From Phycisphaerales bacterium (GTDB lineage: Bacteria; Planctomycetota; Phycisphaerae; Phycisphaerales; SM1A02): a stretch of DNA of 64,000 nt. The position numbers were made by a program, and so were the translations under genes. This document shows positions 25,612 to 34,740 of the stretch, in pieces. Every line of letters begins with the position of its first letter. The stretch's first letter is position 1. The notes under the pieces are model-generated. The model saw nothing but the letters and a program-made list of their open reading frames with translations. It ran no database searches and had not been told where the DNA came from. The stretch covers positions 1 through 64,000 of the forward strand of contig JAQWLT010000002.1 of the NCBI GenBank assembly GCA_029247205.1, read 5' to 3'.

Positions 25612-27558
25612 ATGTCCACGATGACCACATCCTGCAGCACCCTCGACGCGTTGGTCGACAAACACGGCGAGTCCTGTCGAGTACGCGCCGAAGCCGGCAT
25701 CGCCCGAGTCGCTGGAAGATGGGCCGATGAAGATGGCACTGCAGAGGATCGGCATGCATTCTGCATCAAGCACTTCGTCGCTCTCGACCGCCTTCCCGCC
25801 CTGCTTCACCGACTCGAAATCGCGATGGAGCAGATCGGCGGACACCTTTACGAAATGCACCGCACGCTACGCAGATGGTCTGATTTACGAGGCGAGCAAA
25901 TGGACGAGATCGATGACGTCCTCGCCATGTTCGACCCTGCACCGGACCTCAGCGATCAGTTCTATCGACAGAAGTTGGCCTTTGTTGCCCTACTCAATCT
26001 TGATCGTCCAACGCTGCCCGAAATGCTCGAGCACGGCGAGCACTGGGACGCCGCGCAGTGGGCCGCCGTTCGCATTTGCAAGAGTTTCGGCCCCCGCATC
26101 CCAGTAGAAGTTGCCGATCTTGCGCGTGAACTTGGACACAAGGCCGACACTTTTGTGTCCGGATTTCATGTGCCGGTGGGCACGCTGGTCACAGCGTCGG
26201 GAGAGCGACCGTTCGCCGCTGACCGCAAACTACTGGCGCACTGGCTCATTCGTGAAGAACTTCGCGGCTCGTACGCAGATGAAGATGGTCTGCCCCGCCA
26301 GCGGTCGCTCATGTGGGTCATGCGAAGGCATATCGACGGCACCATTCCTACCTCAGTCATGGCGGACAAAGATACGGGTGATTGGAATCCCATTGACAAT
26401 ACAATTGGCGGTGTTGAAGCAAGCGACGTCCATGGCCTTGAGCGTTACGAGCGATGGATCGACATGTTCCACGTCGCGCAAGCCTATGACAAACACTACC
26501 CCGACCATCCGACAGCCATCGCCCGCAAGTTCGACTTAGCCAGAGAGATCCCAGAAGAGAAGGTAGAACAATTGTTGCTCGACCTTCTGGAATCACCATC
26601 GCGACCGGCGCTGATGTCGCTTGTGAAAGAGCGACTCGGCCGCCCGCTTGAGCCCCATGACATCTACTTTGATCAGGTCGCACCATCGAAACCAATCGGT
26701 GAACTCAATGCGATGGTCCGCGAGCAATTTGGCGATCACCGCGGCCTACAACTCGCCCTGCCAGAGATTCTGCGAGGGCTTGGCTTCCCCGGCGGCGATG
26801 CCGACTTCCTTGGCAACCGCGTACAAGTCGAAATCGCACGCGGATCCGGCCACGCCATGCGGCCGTACCTCCCCGAGTACAACGCATGGCTTCGCACCAA
26901 TAGCCTCGACACCGAACTTGGCTGGGACGGGTTTGATACCGCCATGCACGAACTCGGCCACAATCTTGAACAGTTGTGTTCGACGCACTACGTGCCGCGT
27001 CCGGCCTTGCGGGGCGTCCCCAATACAGCCTGCACTGAAGCATTTGCTTTCCTGTACCAAGCGCTTGCTCCCCGTGTGCTTGGCCTTGAAGAAGATGCGG
27101 CAGCCGCAGACTGCACCACTGTCGAAACCATGCTTGAAGCCTGCCAAATCGCAGGCCCTGCCCTACTGGAACTCTATGTCTGGCGATGGCTCTATGAGAA
27201 TCCAAAAGCTGATGCAGAGTCACTCCGCTCACAAGTGCTGACGATTGCAGATGAACTCTGGGCCACTCACTTCCGTGAGTACTTTGGCCCAGACCCGTAC
27301 GCAACACTCGCGGCGTATCAACACATGATTGGTTACCCCTTGTACTTGGCAGACTATGCACTCGGCCACACCATCAGTCATCAGGTCAGACAGTTTGTCA
27401 GCAAGCGTGACCTTTCCAATGAGACGCATCGCATCTGCGCCATCGGCCGCCTCACGCCAGACGCTTGGATGCAACAGGCGGTTGGATGCGGAATCGATGC
27501 CAAATTACTCGGCCGCGACGCGGGCAAAGCGTGCTCGCGTATTCAGGAGGGCTGCTGA
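25612..27558 (+). CDS. Zinc metallopeptidase (HExxH gluzincin type)
   Basis: A 648-residue protein, mostly helical. The motif FDTAMHELGHNLEQ begins near residue 442 and gives the zinc His pair (about 446 and 450) and the catalytic Glu; VPNTACTEAFAFLYQ about 30 residues on gives the third ligand Glu. The size and helical plan are like M2, M3 and M32 peptidases, but the family cannot be fixed. No signal peptide is present, so it is likely cytosolic. AGGAG lies about ten bases before the ATG at 25612; the frame is open upstream to 25366. Its stop is followed one base later by the GTG of serA, suggesting one transcript. Confidence 0.75.
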   Translation: MSTMTTSCSTLDALVDKHGESCRVRAEAGIARVAGRWADEDGTAEDRHAFCIKHFVALDRLPALLHRLEIAMEQIGGHLYEMHRTLRRWSDLRGEQMDEIDDVLAMFDPAPDLSDQFYRQKLAFVALLNLDRPTLPEMLEHGEHWDAAQWAAVRICKSFGPRIPVEVADLARELGHKADTFVSGFHVPVGTLVTASGERPFAADRKLLAHWLIREELRGSYADEDGLPRQRSLMWVMRRHIDGTIPTSVMADKDTGDWNPIDNTIGGVEASDVHGLERYERWIDMFHVAQAYDKHYPDHPTAIARKFDLAREIPEEKVEQLLLDLLESPSRPALMSLVKERLGRPLEPHDIYFDQVAPSKPIGELNAMVREQFGDHRGLQLALPEILRGLGFPGGDADFLGNRVQVEIARGSGHAMRPYLPEYNAWLRTNSLDTELGWDGFDTAMHELGHNLEQLCSTHYVPRPALRGVPNTACTEAFAFLYQALAPRVLGLEEDAAAADCTTVETMLEACQIAGPALLELYVWRWLYENPKADAESLRSQVLTIADELWATHFREYFGPDPYATLAAYQHMIGYPLYLADYALGHTISHQVRQFVSKRDLSNETHRICAIGRLTPDAWMQQAVGCGIDAKLLGRDAGKACSRIQEGC

Positions 27559-27559
27559 C

Positions 27560-28762
27560 GTGTCTGATGTGGTGCTGCTTGAACGCATTCACGACGCTGC
27601 CGAGGTGGCCCTGGGACGGGCTGGCCTGACCATGGCCCGCGTCGATGGTGGGCTCTCGGGACAACCTTTAATCGACGCCATTGCCACGACTCGCTTTCTC
27701 GGCATTCGCTCGAAGAGCCACGTCAACGCCGATGTGATCGCTGCAAGCCCTTCGCTCGAAGCAATCGGTTGCTTTTGCATCGGTACCAATCAGGTCGATC
27801 TCGAGGCCGCAGCTGCCGCAGGCATCGTCGTGTTCAATTCGCCATTTTCAAATACGCGCAGCGTTGCTGAACTTACAATCGCTGAGACGATCGCTCTTCA
27901 ACGAAAGCTCTTTGACCGCTCCATGAGTTTGCATGGTGGGCACTGGAGCAAGTCTGCATCGGGAGCGCACGAAGTGCGTGGCCGCACACTCGGAATCGTT
28001 GGATACGGACACATCGGCTCACAAGTTTCGGTACTCGCTGAAGCCATGGGCATGCGCGTGCTCTATCACGATGTACTTCCACGCATGGCGCTGGGTAACG
28101 CCCAACCCTGTGGCTCGCTTGCTGAACTACTTCGCGAGTCAGATGTTGTCACGCTCCATGTCCCAGCAACTGCCACCACGAAGAACCTCATCGATGCAAA
28201 GGCGATCGCTCGCATGAAACAGGGGGCGTCGGTCATCAACAATGCTCGCGGTAGCGTCGTCGACCTTGCAGCCCTTCGTAGCGCGATCGAGTCTGGGCAC
28301 ATCTCCGGCGCAGCCATTGACGTATTCCCCGAAGAACCCGGGTCCAATGACGAGGCCTTCGAGTGCCCGCTTGCAGGGTGCCACAATGTCATCCTGACAC
28401 CGCATGTTGGAGGCAGCACTGAGGAAGCGCAAGCCCAAATCGCCACCGATGTTGCCACCAAACTCAGTCGGTATGCCGCGACCGGAACGACCTCCTCAGC
28501 CGTCAACGTCCCGGAAGTAGATCTGCCGGACCATCAAGACGATCAAGCTCGGATCTTGCACTTCCACCGCAATGTCCCAGGCGTTTTGAGCGCGCTGCAC
28601 ACGATCATTGCCGACAGCGGCGCCAATATTCATGCGGAATATCTGCAGAGCCACGGTGACTTGTCCTACGTGATCCTGGATATTGATCGAGTTGACGCGG
28701 CCACACTTGGTACACACATCGCTGCGCTTCCCGAGACGATTCGATACCGCATCCTGGGCTGA
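27560..28762 (+). CDS. serA: D-3-phosphoglycerate dehydrogenase
   Basis: About 400 residues from a GTG one base after the peptidase stop. It catalyses the first step of serine synthesis, 3-phosphoglycerate to 3-phosphohydroxypyruvate. Visible: SHVNADVIAASPSLEAIGCF and GTNQVDLEAAAAAGIVVFN (substrate domain), LGIVGYGHIGSQVSVLAEAM (NAD site, about 143-162), INNARGSVVDLAALRSA (catalytic Arg), DVFPEEPGS (Glu) and LTPHVGGSTEEAQ (catalytic His). The C-terminal ~75 residues are an ACT domain (HRNVPGVLSALHTIIADSGA), as in the E. coli-length enzyme, which in that enzyme binds L-serine for feedback control. Convergent with gcvP. Confidence 0.92.
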   Translation: MSDVVLLERIHDAAEVALGRAGLTMARVDGGLSGQPLIDAIATTRFLGIRSKSHVNADVIAASPSLEAIGCFCIGTNQVDLEAAAAAGIVVFNSPFSNTRSVAELTIAETIALQRKLFDRSMSLHGGHWSKSASGAHEVRGRTLGIVGYGHIGSQVSVLAEAMGMRVLYHDVLPRMALGNAQPCGSLAELLRESDVVTLHVPATATTKNLIDAKAIARMKQGASVINNARGSVVDLAALRSAIESGHISGAAIDVFPEEPGSNDEAFECPLAGCHNVILTPHVGGSTEEAQAQIATDVATKLSRYAATGTTSSAVNVPEVDLPDHQDDQARILHFHRNVPGVLSALHTIIADSGANIHAEYLQSHGDLSYVILDIDRVDAATLGTHIAALPETIRYRILG

Positions 28763-28766
28763 TCGA

Positions 28767-31670
28767 CTACGCGTCTCGAAAAGCGTCCATACCTTCGCAT
28801 GTACACGCGAGATTGCGATCACCCCATGGGTTATCGATCCGGCCTACCGGAGGCCAGAACTTTCGCCCACGCAGCCATGGCAGAGGCCACGCAGCCTGCT
28901 CGCGTGAGTAGGCATGCGGCCATTCGTTGGCCGTAACCATTGCGAGTGAGTGAGGTGCTCCGTGAACGACGTTGTCCTCTTGGTCTGCTTCGCCTCGCTC
29001 GATGGCTGCAATCTCTTTCCTGATCGCAATCAAGGCATCGCAGTAACGGTCGATCTCAGCGAGTGATTCACTTTCGGTTGGTTCAATCATCAGCGTGCCT
29101 GGCACCGGCCATGACATCGTCGGTGCATGGAACCCATAGTCCATCAGTCGCTTGGCCACATCGTCTGACTTGATGCCCACCGACTTGTCGAAGGGACGGA
29201 GATCGATGATGAACTCATGCGCACAGAATCCAACAGGGTTGCGGAACAGAACTTCATAGTGATCTGCAAGTCGAGATGCCATGTAGTTGGCAGACAAGAC
29301 CGAAACCGACGATGCTCTGGCAAGGCCAGCGTCGCCCATCATCATGATGTACATCCACGAGATCGGCAGAATGCTGGCGCTCCCCCAAGGAGCCGCCGAT
29401 ATTGCGTTGATGGCCTGCTCGCTATCGCCCCGAGGAGCGACCACAGGGTGGCCTGGCAGGAATGGCGTGAGATGGGCACCGGTCGCAATCGGGCCCATGC
29501 CAGGGCCCCCACCACCGTGGGGAATACAGAATGTTTTGTGGAGATTGAGATGGCAGACGTCGGCGCCGATATCGCCAGGCCGTGCATGGCCGAGCATTGC
29601 GTTGAGATTTGCGCCGTCTAGGTAGACCTGCCCGCCAGCGTCATGCACCAAATCGCAGATGCGACAAATCGTGTCCTCAAATACTCCATGCGTCGATGGA
29701 TACGTAATCATGATGGCGCCGATTCGATCACGATTCGCTTCAATCTTGGCTTCGAGATCAGTCAGCGAGATGTCGCCCGCGTCGCACGCAACTGACACCA
29801 CCCTGAACCCAGCTACGACAGCACTTGCTGGGTTTGTCCCATGAGCAGACATCGGAATAAGGCATACGTCGCGATCGGTGTCGCCGCGTGAACGATGCCA
29901 TGCGTCGATAACCAGCAAACCCGCATACTCGCCTTGCGAACCAGCATTGGGCTGAAGGGATACACCGTCGAACCCAGTCAGTTCTGCTAACCGCTGCTCA
30001 AGTTGGCTGAACATAGTCGAATAGCCAGTCCATTGATCACGGGGAGCAAAGGGATGTAGACCACCAATGGTCCGCCAACTCACGGGCAACATTTCAGACG
30101 TTGCGTTGAGCTTCATCGTGCATGAGCCGAGCGGAATCATGGAGTGCGCCAATGAGAGATCGCGTGACTGCAGCCGCGTGATATAGCGGAGCATTTCGGT
30201 CTCGCTGTGATGGGCATTGAAGACCTCATCAAGCAAGTACCCTGATTCACGGCTGAGTGACGCGGGCAAGTCCTCATCAGCAGAGGTGTCAACTACCGCG
30301 CCTGGCACAATCGCTGCCACTAGTTTTGTGACATCATCGTCGCTGGTCGTCTCATCAAAGGAGATACCAATATGAGCCGAGTTCGGGAATTGGCGGAGGT
30401 TGTAACCGGCATTCAATGCAGCTGCCATCACAGCGTCTGCGTCGTCATTGCTTGAACACCGCACCATCACCGTGTCAAATCGGCTTGCATCTTCGACTGC
30501 TACGCCAGCTGCACTGAGCGAGCGGGCCAAGCGCTCTGTGTGCGATCGAATTTGCAACGCAATCTGCCGCAGCCCATCCGGGCCGTGCCAGACGGCATAC
30601 ATCCCAGCCATGATGGCCAGAAGAACCTGTGCAGTGCAGATATTGCTCGTTGCTCGGTCTCGCCGAATATGTTGCTCGCGTGTTTGGATCGCCATGCGAA
30701 GCGCGGGCTCGCCCGTGATGTCTCTCGAGACACCGATAATGCGGCCAGGCATCTTGCGAACGTATGCGGTCTGTGTTGCCATGTACGCAGCATGCGGGCC
30801 ACCAAAGCCCATCGGCACGCCGAACCGCTGCGTTGAACCAACGGCGATGTCAAAGCCCATTTCGCCCGGAGGCGTGGCGAGTGTCAGGGCAAGCGGGTCA
30901 GCCACAGCAACAGCCACTGCGCCAGCATCCTTCGCTGCTTCTGTCAGTGCACGCCAGTCATGCAGATGACCTCGCGTATCGGGGGTCTGCACAAGCACAC
31001 CGAATGCGTCACTCATGTCCGGAATCGTGTCACCGAGGTCACACACATCAACATCAATATCAAGTGGTGCAGCACGGCCAAGTAAGACTGCAATTGTTTG
31101 TGGATGGCATTGATCCGACACAACAAAGCGCGTGCGGCCCTGGGACGCGATTTGACGGCACATCAGCATGGCCTCAGCCGCCGCCGTGCTTTCGTCAAGA
31201 AGTGATGCGTTTGCAACCGGAAGTCCAGTCAAGTCGCACACCATTGTTTGGAAGTTAAGCAGCGCCTCAAGTCGTCCTTGGGAAATCTCAGCTTGGTACG
31301 GCGTGTACTGCGTGTACCACAATGGATTTTCGAGAATAGAGCGAAGAATTACCGGCGGCAATACGACATCGTGATAGCCCATGCCAATGCACGAGCGAAG
31401 CACTTTGTTCTCCTCGGCAATATGCCATAACTGAGACATCGCCTCGGCCTCGGACAGTGCGACAGCAGACCCAGGCGTTGCCAAACGAATGTCTTCTGGA
31501 ATGGCCTTCGCCATCACGTCAGCGAGACTATTGCAGCCAACCGCTGCAAGCATCGTCGCAATTTCGCTTGCGTCCGGTCCAATATGCCTCGATGCAAAAC
31601 TCCCGCCTCCAACAGCGAATGCCTCACATGTCTCAGCAAGATTCAATTCATCGGCCATGCACTGCTCCAT
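28767..31670 (-). CDS. gcvP: Glycine dehydrogenase (decarboxylating), P-protein of the glycine cleavage system
   Basis: About 967 residues, full-length fused P-protein. It decarboxylates glycine and passes the aminomethyl group to lipoyl-GcvH. Near the N-terminus is FASRHIGPDASEIATML; further on is SKSLLDESTA-like SLLDESTAAAEAM and GSTQRFGVPMGFGGPHAAYM; near 700 is HLNLHKTFCIPHGGGGPG, with the PLP Lys, and near the end the usual FHAPTMSWPVPGTLMIEPTE. The start at 31670 has AAGGAA upstream; an ATG at 31709 would add 13 residues. GcvH, GcvT and Lpd are not in the window. Confidence 0.93.
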   Translation of the reverse strand: MEQCMADELNLAETCEAFAVGGGSFASRHIGPDASEIATMLAAVGCNSLADVMAKAIPEDIRLATPGSAVALSEAEAMSQLWHIAEENKVLRSCIGMGYHDVVLPPVILRSILENPLWYTQYTPYQAEISQGRLEALLNFQTMVCDLTGLPVANASLLDESTAAAEAMLMCRQIASQGRTRFVVSDQCHPQTIAVLLGRAAPLDIDVDVCDLGDTIPDMSDAFGVLVQTPDTRGHLHDWRALTEAAKDAGAVAVAVADPLALTLATPPGEMGFDIAVGSTQRFGVPMGFGGPHAAYMATQTAYVRKMPGRIIGVSRDITGEPALRMAIQTREQHIRRDRATSNICTAQVLLAIMAGMYAVWHGPDGLRQIALQIRSHTERLARSLSAAGVAVEDASRFDTVMVRCSSNDDADAVMAAALNAGYNLRQFPNSAHIGISFDETTSDDDVTKLVAAIVPGAVVDTSADEDLPASLSRESGYLLDEVFNAHHSETEMLRYITRLQSRDLSLAHSMIPLGSCTMKLNATSEMLPVSWRTIGGLHPFAPRDQWTGYSTMFSQLEQRLAELTGFDGVSLQPNAGSQGEYAGLLVIDAWHRSRGDTDRDVCLIPMSAHGTNPASAVVAGFRVVSVACDAGDISLTDLEAKIEANRDRIGAIMITYPSTHGVFEDTICRICDLVHDAGGQVYLDGANLNAMLGHARPGDIGADVCHLNLHKTFCIPHGGGGPGMGPIATGAHLTPFLPGHPVVAPRGDSEQAINAISAAPWGSASILPISWMYIMMMGDAGLARASSVSVLSANYMASRLADHYEVLFRNPVGFCAHEFIIDLRPFDKSVGIKSDDVAKRLMDYGFHAPTMSWPVPGTLMIEPTESESLAEIDRYCDALIAIRKEIAAIERGEADQEDNVVHGAPHSLAMVTANEWPHAYSREQAAWPLPWLRGRKFWPPVGRIDNPWGDRNLACTCEGMDAFRDA

Positions 31671-31734
31671 CAGGGATGCTTCCTTCGCATTCAATTGAGA
31701 AGGCTGCATTGTAGTGCCAACGGGCCTCAGTTAA

Positions 31735-32475
31735 CTAGGATGAAACGATCACTTCGCCCTCGGCCAGAAGCCTCATTGGGCCCTCGGGAGGGGTACTTCC
31801 ATCGGGCAGATGGATCAGCCGAATACGCGACTTGAGCTCATCTCCAAGCGTATCTAATTCGGCCCAAGTCGTGTGCTTAAAGTTGTCGCCGCACTCATGG
31901 ACGATCAAATCGCATTCCGCGAGCCATTCGATGTGGGCCATCTCGAATTCAGTGTCGGCGGACCAGCCAATCGAGCCACTCGGTCCCCGCAATCGCACGC
32001 CTGCGGTTGGCACGGAATGAAGCGTGCGGCGGCAATCGACCTCAAGCCCCGCAACTTCGTACTGTTGGCCTGGGATCAATTCCATAGGCTCAAAGTAGTC
32101 TTCAAGATGGCTCATGCCGCCATGCTCACGGGTGGCACCATCCATCGCCGGGGCGAGTTTCTCCCAGACCCGCTCGAGTACCTCTGGCAAAGCGTGCAGT
32201 CGGGGTCGCCGAGGCTCGCTGCTGAGATATCGGCGAGCAAATCCAAGGGTCTCTAGTCCATCGCTGTGATCGCCATGCAGATGGGTGAGCAGAATGTCAT
32301 CGATCGCCTGTACTTCGATTGGAATGCCACTGCTGGCCGAGGCTGCTCGGTACATCCCAAGCAGTCGTCCGGGACAGTCAATAGCGATGAGGCCTGCTGG
32401 AGCCTCGACAATGGCACTTGACCCGTAATGCAGGGCGCTGAAGGCGTCCCCGATTCCCGTAATAATGGCTCGCAT
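31735..32475 (-). CDS. MBL-fold metallohydrolase
   Basis: About 246 residues starting MRAIITGIGDAFSALHYGSS. The motif LLTHLHGDHSDGLETL holds the zinc-binding HxHxDH set; RRTLHSVPTAGVRLRG gives a further His, GWSADTEFEM the Asp, and IRLIHLPDG the last His. The layout is of the RNase Z or phnP-like group. Substrate unknown. The frame is open upstream to 32649, but the fold begins at the chosen Met. It is upstream of gcvP by 25 bases on the same strand and might share its transcript. Confidence 0.8.
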   Translation of the reverse strand: MRAIITGIGDAFSALHYGSSAIVEAPAGLIAIDCPGRLLGMYRAASASSGIPIEVQAIDDILLTHLHGDHSDGLETLGFARRYLSSEPRRPRLHALPEVLERVWEKLAPAMDGATREHGGMSHLEDYFEPMELIPGQQYEVAGLEVDCRRTLHSVPTAGVRLRGPSGSIGWSADTEFEMAHIEWLAECDLIVHECGDNFKHTTWAELDTLGDELKSRIRLIHLPDGSTPPEGPMRLLAEGEVIVSS

Positions 32476-32582
32476 ACCGACATAGTTACATGAATGAGTG
32501 GCTCGTGCAGCAAGATGTCGAAGATTGGTAGACTTCCAACCTGAGATCGTATGCCTGACGCCCTTAGTGCGGAAGGGACGCC

Positions 32583-34091
32583 ATGTCTGACAGGACGAGA
32601 GGAGGTCTCGTGCGACCACTTTCAGCACTTCTTGGGGGAACACCTCCACTCACCACGATCATTCTGCTGGCTATTCTTCTCGGCAGCAGCCCTGAGGCGA
32701 GCGGACAAGACCGTGGGACGGCCCTGCTCAATCGCATTGAGCAGCAGATGCTTGATGAAGAAATTGATCGCCGGCTCGCTGACCATCGCGGGCAGACCTT
32801 TGGCGAGAAACTGACACTCGACTACGGGGCCTCGCTCAGATTCGGCTGGGCCAAGTTGGACGACGCCAACTTCAACCCCTACGGACTTCGGCAATACGAG
32901 GCTAATGTGTACGTGCAGGCAACCGCCGGAGGCGGGCATAAGGTGTTCGGAAACCTTCGGTTCTTGTACAGCCAGTACTACAACAGTGAAAACTCAAATA
33001 ACGGCTATCTCAATCCAATCGGAAACCGGTATTGGTATCAGTTCGATCTCGGTGACTGGCAGCGTGTCAACGAAGGTGCCGCCGGCCCCTTCGACTTCAA
33101 TATCCGCGCAGGCCGACAATTCATAACGTGGAACTCGGGGCTCGTCTGGAGCAACGACATCTACGGTGCCAAGATGCGGGCAAGTTGGGAAGCGTTGTCA
33201 TTTGAAAGTGTTGTTGGCGTCTCGGCTCGCAGCGGCCTGTATGACTTTGATACCAGCCGACCGAATTACGACTCTGATACCAACCGGCATGTGTGGGGCA
33301 TTCGAGGGCAGTATGAGATCTCACCTGAACTCTCACCCTTCGTCTCGTACTTCGTGCAGCGAGATCACAATGACGAAACGAGGACGCTGCCAGCTCCCTT
33401 CGGCACCATGGAATTTGGATATGACTCGCAATATCTCTCCTTTGGCACTGATGGTTCAATCGGCAACCAATTTCTGTACACCCTGGAAATCTGTCATGAG
33501 TCGGGGACGGGATACTCGAGACCCGCCATTAATCCAGTGACCGGATTCGGATATCAGACACAAGGGGATATCGACGCGTGGGCTGGCGTCCTCAACATGG
33601 TGTACCTGCTGCGAGACGACCAACTCACACGATTTGAAATGACACTCGGATTTGGCAGTGGCGACGACAAGCGACTCACGAGCAGCTCGACAGCCGGCGC
33701 CCCACCGCCAACATCACCGAATGACCGGCAATTCAATAGCCTTGGGTACGTCAATACAGGCCTCGCCTTGGCTCCGAGCATGTCCAACCTCTTGATGGCC
33801 CGCGTTGGCGCCAGCACCGGCATTCCAATCAATCCGCATCGACCGGACGACTTACGAATTGGCGCCGACTTCTTCTTGCTTGGCAAGAACAATACCGACG
33901 CACCAATATCCGCCCCCTCAACACTCAGCCGCTACGTCGGCTGGGAGTGCGACTTCCGGGTGGACTGGCGAATCACCAGCGACGTCAGTTTCAACTTCAG
34001 ATACGGACTCTTCGTTCCAAACGGCGGAAACCCCGAACCCATCGATCAAGTCCGGCAGTTTGTTTATGGGGGGATCAGCTATGCGTTCTGA
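32583..34091 (+). CDS. Outer membrane beta-barrel, alginate-export/porin-like
   Basis: A 502-residue protein with signal peptide (about residues 1-42, ending SPEASGQ), a short helical stretch (LLNRIEQQMLDEEIDRRLAD), then a barrel of alternating aromatic and polar strands such as LDYGASLRFGWAKL and FGNLRFLYSQYYNSENSN, ending RQFVYGGISYAF with terminal Phe as in outer membrane barrels. The pattern of an alginate-export (AlgE-like) domain fits best, but the transported solute is not known. It overlaps the next gene (ATG at 34081) by eleven bases, and heads an operon of envelope and signalling genes. Confidence 0.7.
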   Translation: MSDRTRGGLVRPLSALLGGTPPLTTIILLAILLGSSPEASGQDRGTALLNRIEQQMLDEEIDRRLADHRGQTFGEKLTLDYGASLRFGWAKLDDANFNPYGLRQYEANVYVQATAGGGHKVFGNLRFLYSQYYNSENSNNGYLNPIGNRYWYQFDLGDWQRVNEGAAGPFDFNIRAGRQFITWNSGLVWSNDIYGAKMRASWEALSFESVVGVSARSGLYDFDTSRPNYDSDTNRHVWGIRGQYEISPELSPFVSYFVQRDHNDETRTLPAPFGTMEFGYDSQYLSFGTDGSIGNQFLYTLEICHESGTGYSRPAINPVTGFGYQTQGDIDAWAGVLNMVYLLRDDQLTRFEMTLGFGSGDDKRLTSSSTAGAPPPTSPNDRQFNSLGYVNTGLALAPSMSNLLMARVGASTGIPINPHRPDDLRIGADFFLLGKNNTDAPISAPSTLSRYVGWECDFRVDWRITSDVSFNFRYGLFVPNGGNPEPIDQVRQFVYGGISYAF

Positions 34092-34740
34092 ATGCAAACT
34101 CCTTGTATCCATGGTCACAATTGCTTACCTGAGTGGATGTGGGCTCACTGCACGCACCTCGATCGAATCGCCTGCTTCTCATCAATACCCCGCCGACGCC
34201 GACTCGCTGGACTTCTGGGATACCCTCGAGGCCCAACCAGTCACAACCAATGACGACGCGCTCCATGGGCTCTTGTTATTAGTTCAACAGAACCCACCTA
34301 CCGAAACATGGGAATCTCGGCTCACAGCAGCCCAGACCAAGGGCTGGATAGGCGAAAAAACCACGCTAGAGCCCAATGAATCGGCCCAAATGGGCATGAT
34401 CGCCGTATGCCTATGCCACATTCTGGATGTGCAGGGTGGTCTATCCATGCGGATGTTTGGCAGAATTCCTCGCTATTCCACCAGAGAACTGGTTCACATA
34501 GGGCTGATACCCGGCATAACCGAGCATGAAGCCCTGAGTGGGGCTGAATTCATCGCGTTGCTGGGCGCTGCCGAGCAACGCCAGTCCATCGACCACGCTC
34601 TGGCAGTCCGTAATGCCTCGGCGGCGGTCGCGGAGCCGGTTGCTGATGCACCCGGCCCCGATGCACCGGAAGCGGAACCGACGCCCGATACCCCATCGGA
34701 CCAGGCTCCAACAACCGAGGAAGGCGATACGACGTCATGA
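34081..34740 (+). CDS. Lipoprotein of unknown function
   Basis: A 219-residue protein from an ATG inside the previous gene's end. MRSECKLLVSMVTIAYLSGC carries a lipobox LSGC at residue 20. The middle section (WESRLTAAQTKGWIG, then MGMIAVCLCHILDVQGG and RYSTRELVHIGLIPGITEHE) looks helical and globular. The tail, about 40 residues, is rich in Pro, Ala, Asp and Glu and probably disordered. No family recognised. Translation is coupled to the barrel before and the FecR protein after (ATGA overlap at 34737-34740). Confidence 0.7.
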   Translation: MRSECKLLVSMVTIAYLSGCGLTARTSIESPASHQYPADADSLDFWDTLEAQPVTTNDDALHGLLLLVQQNPPTETWESRLTAAQTKGWIGEKTTLEPNESAQMGMIAVCLCHILDVQGGLSMRMFGRIPRYSTRELVHIGLIPGITEHEALSGAEFIALLGAAEQRQSIDHALAVRNASAAVAEPVADAPGPDAPEAEPTPDTPSDQAPTTEEGDTTS

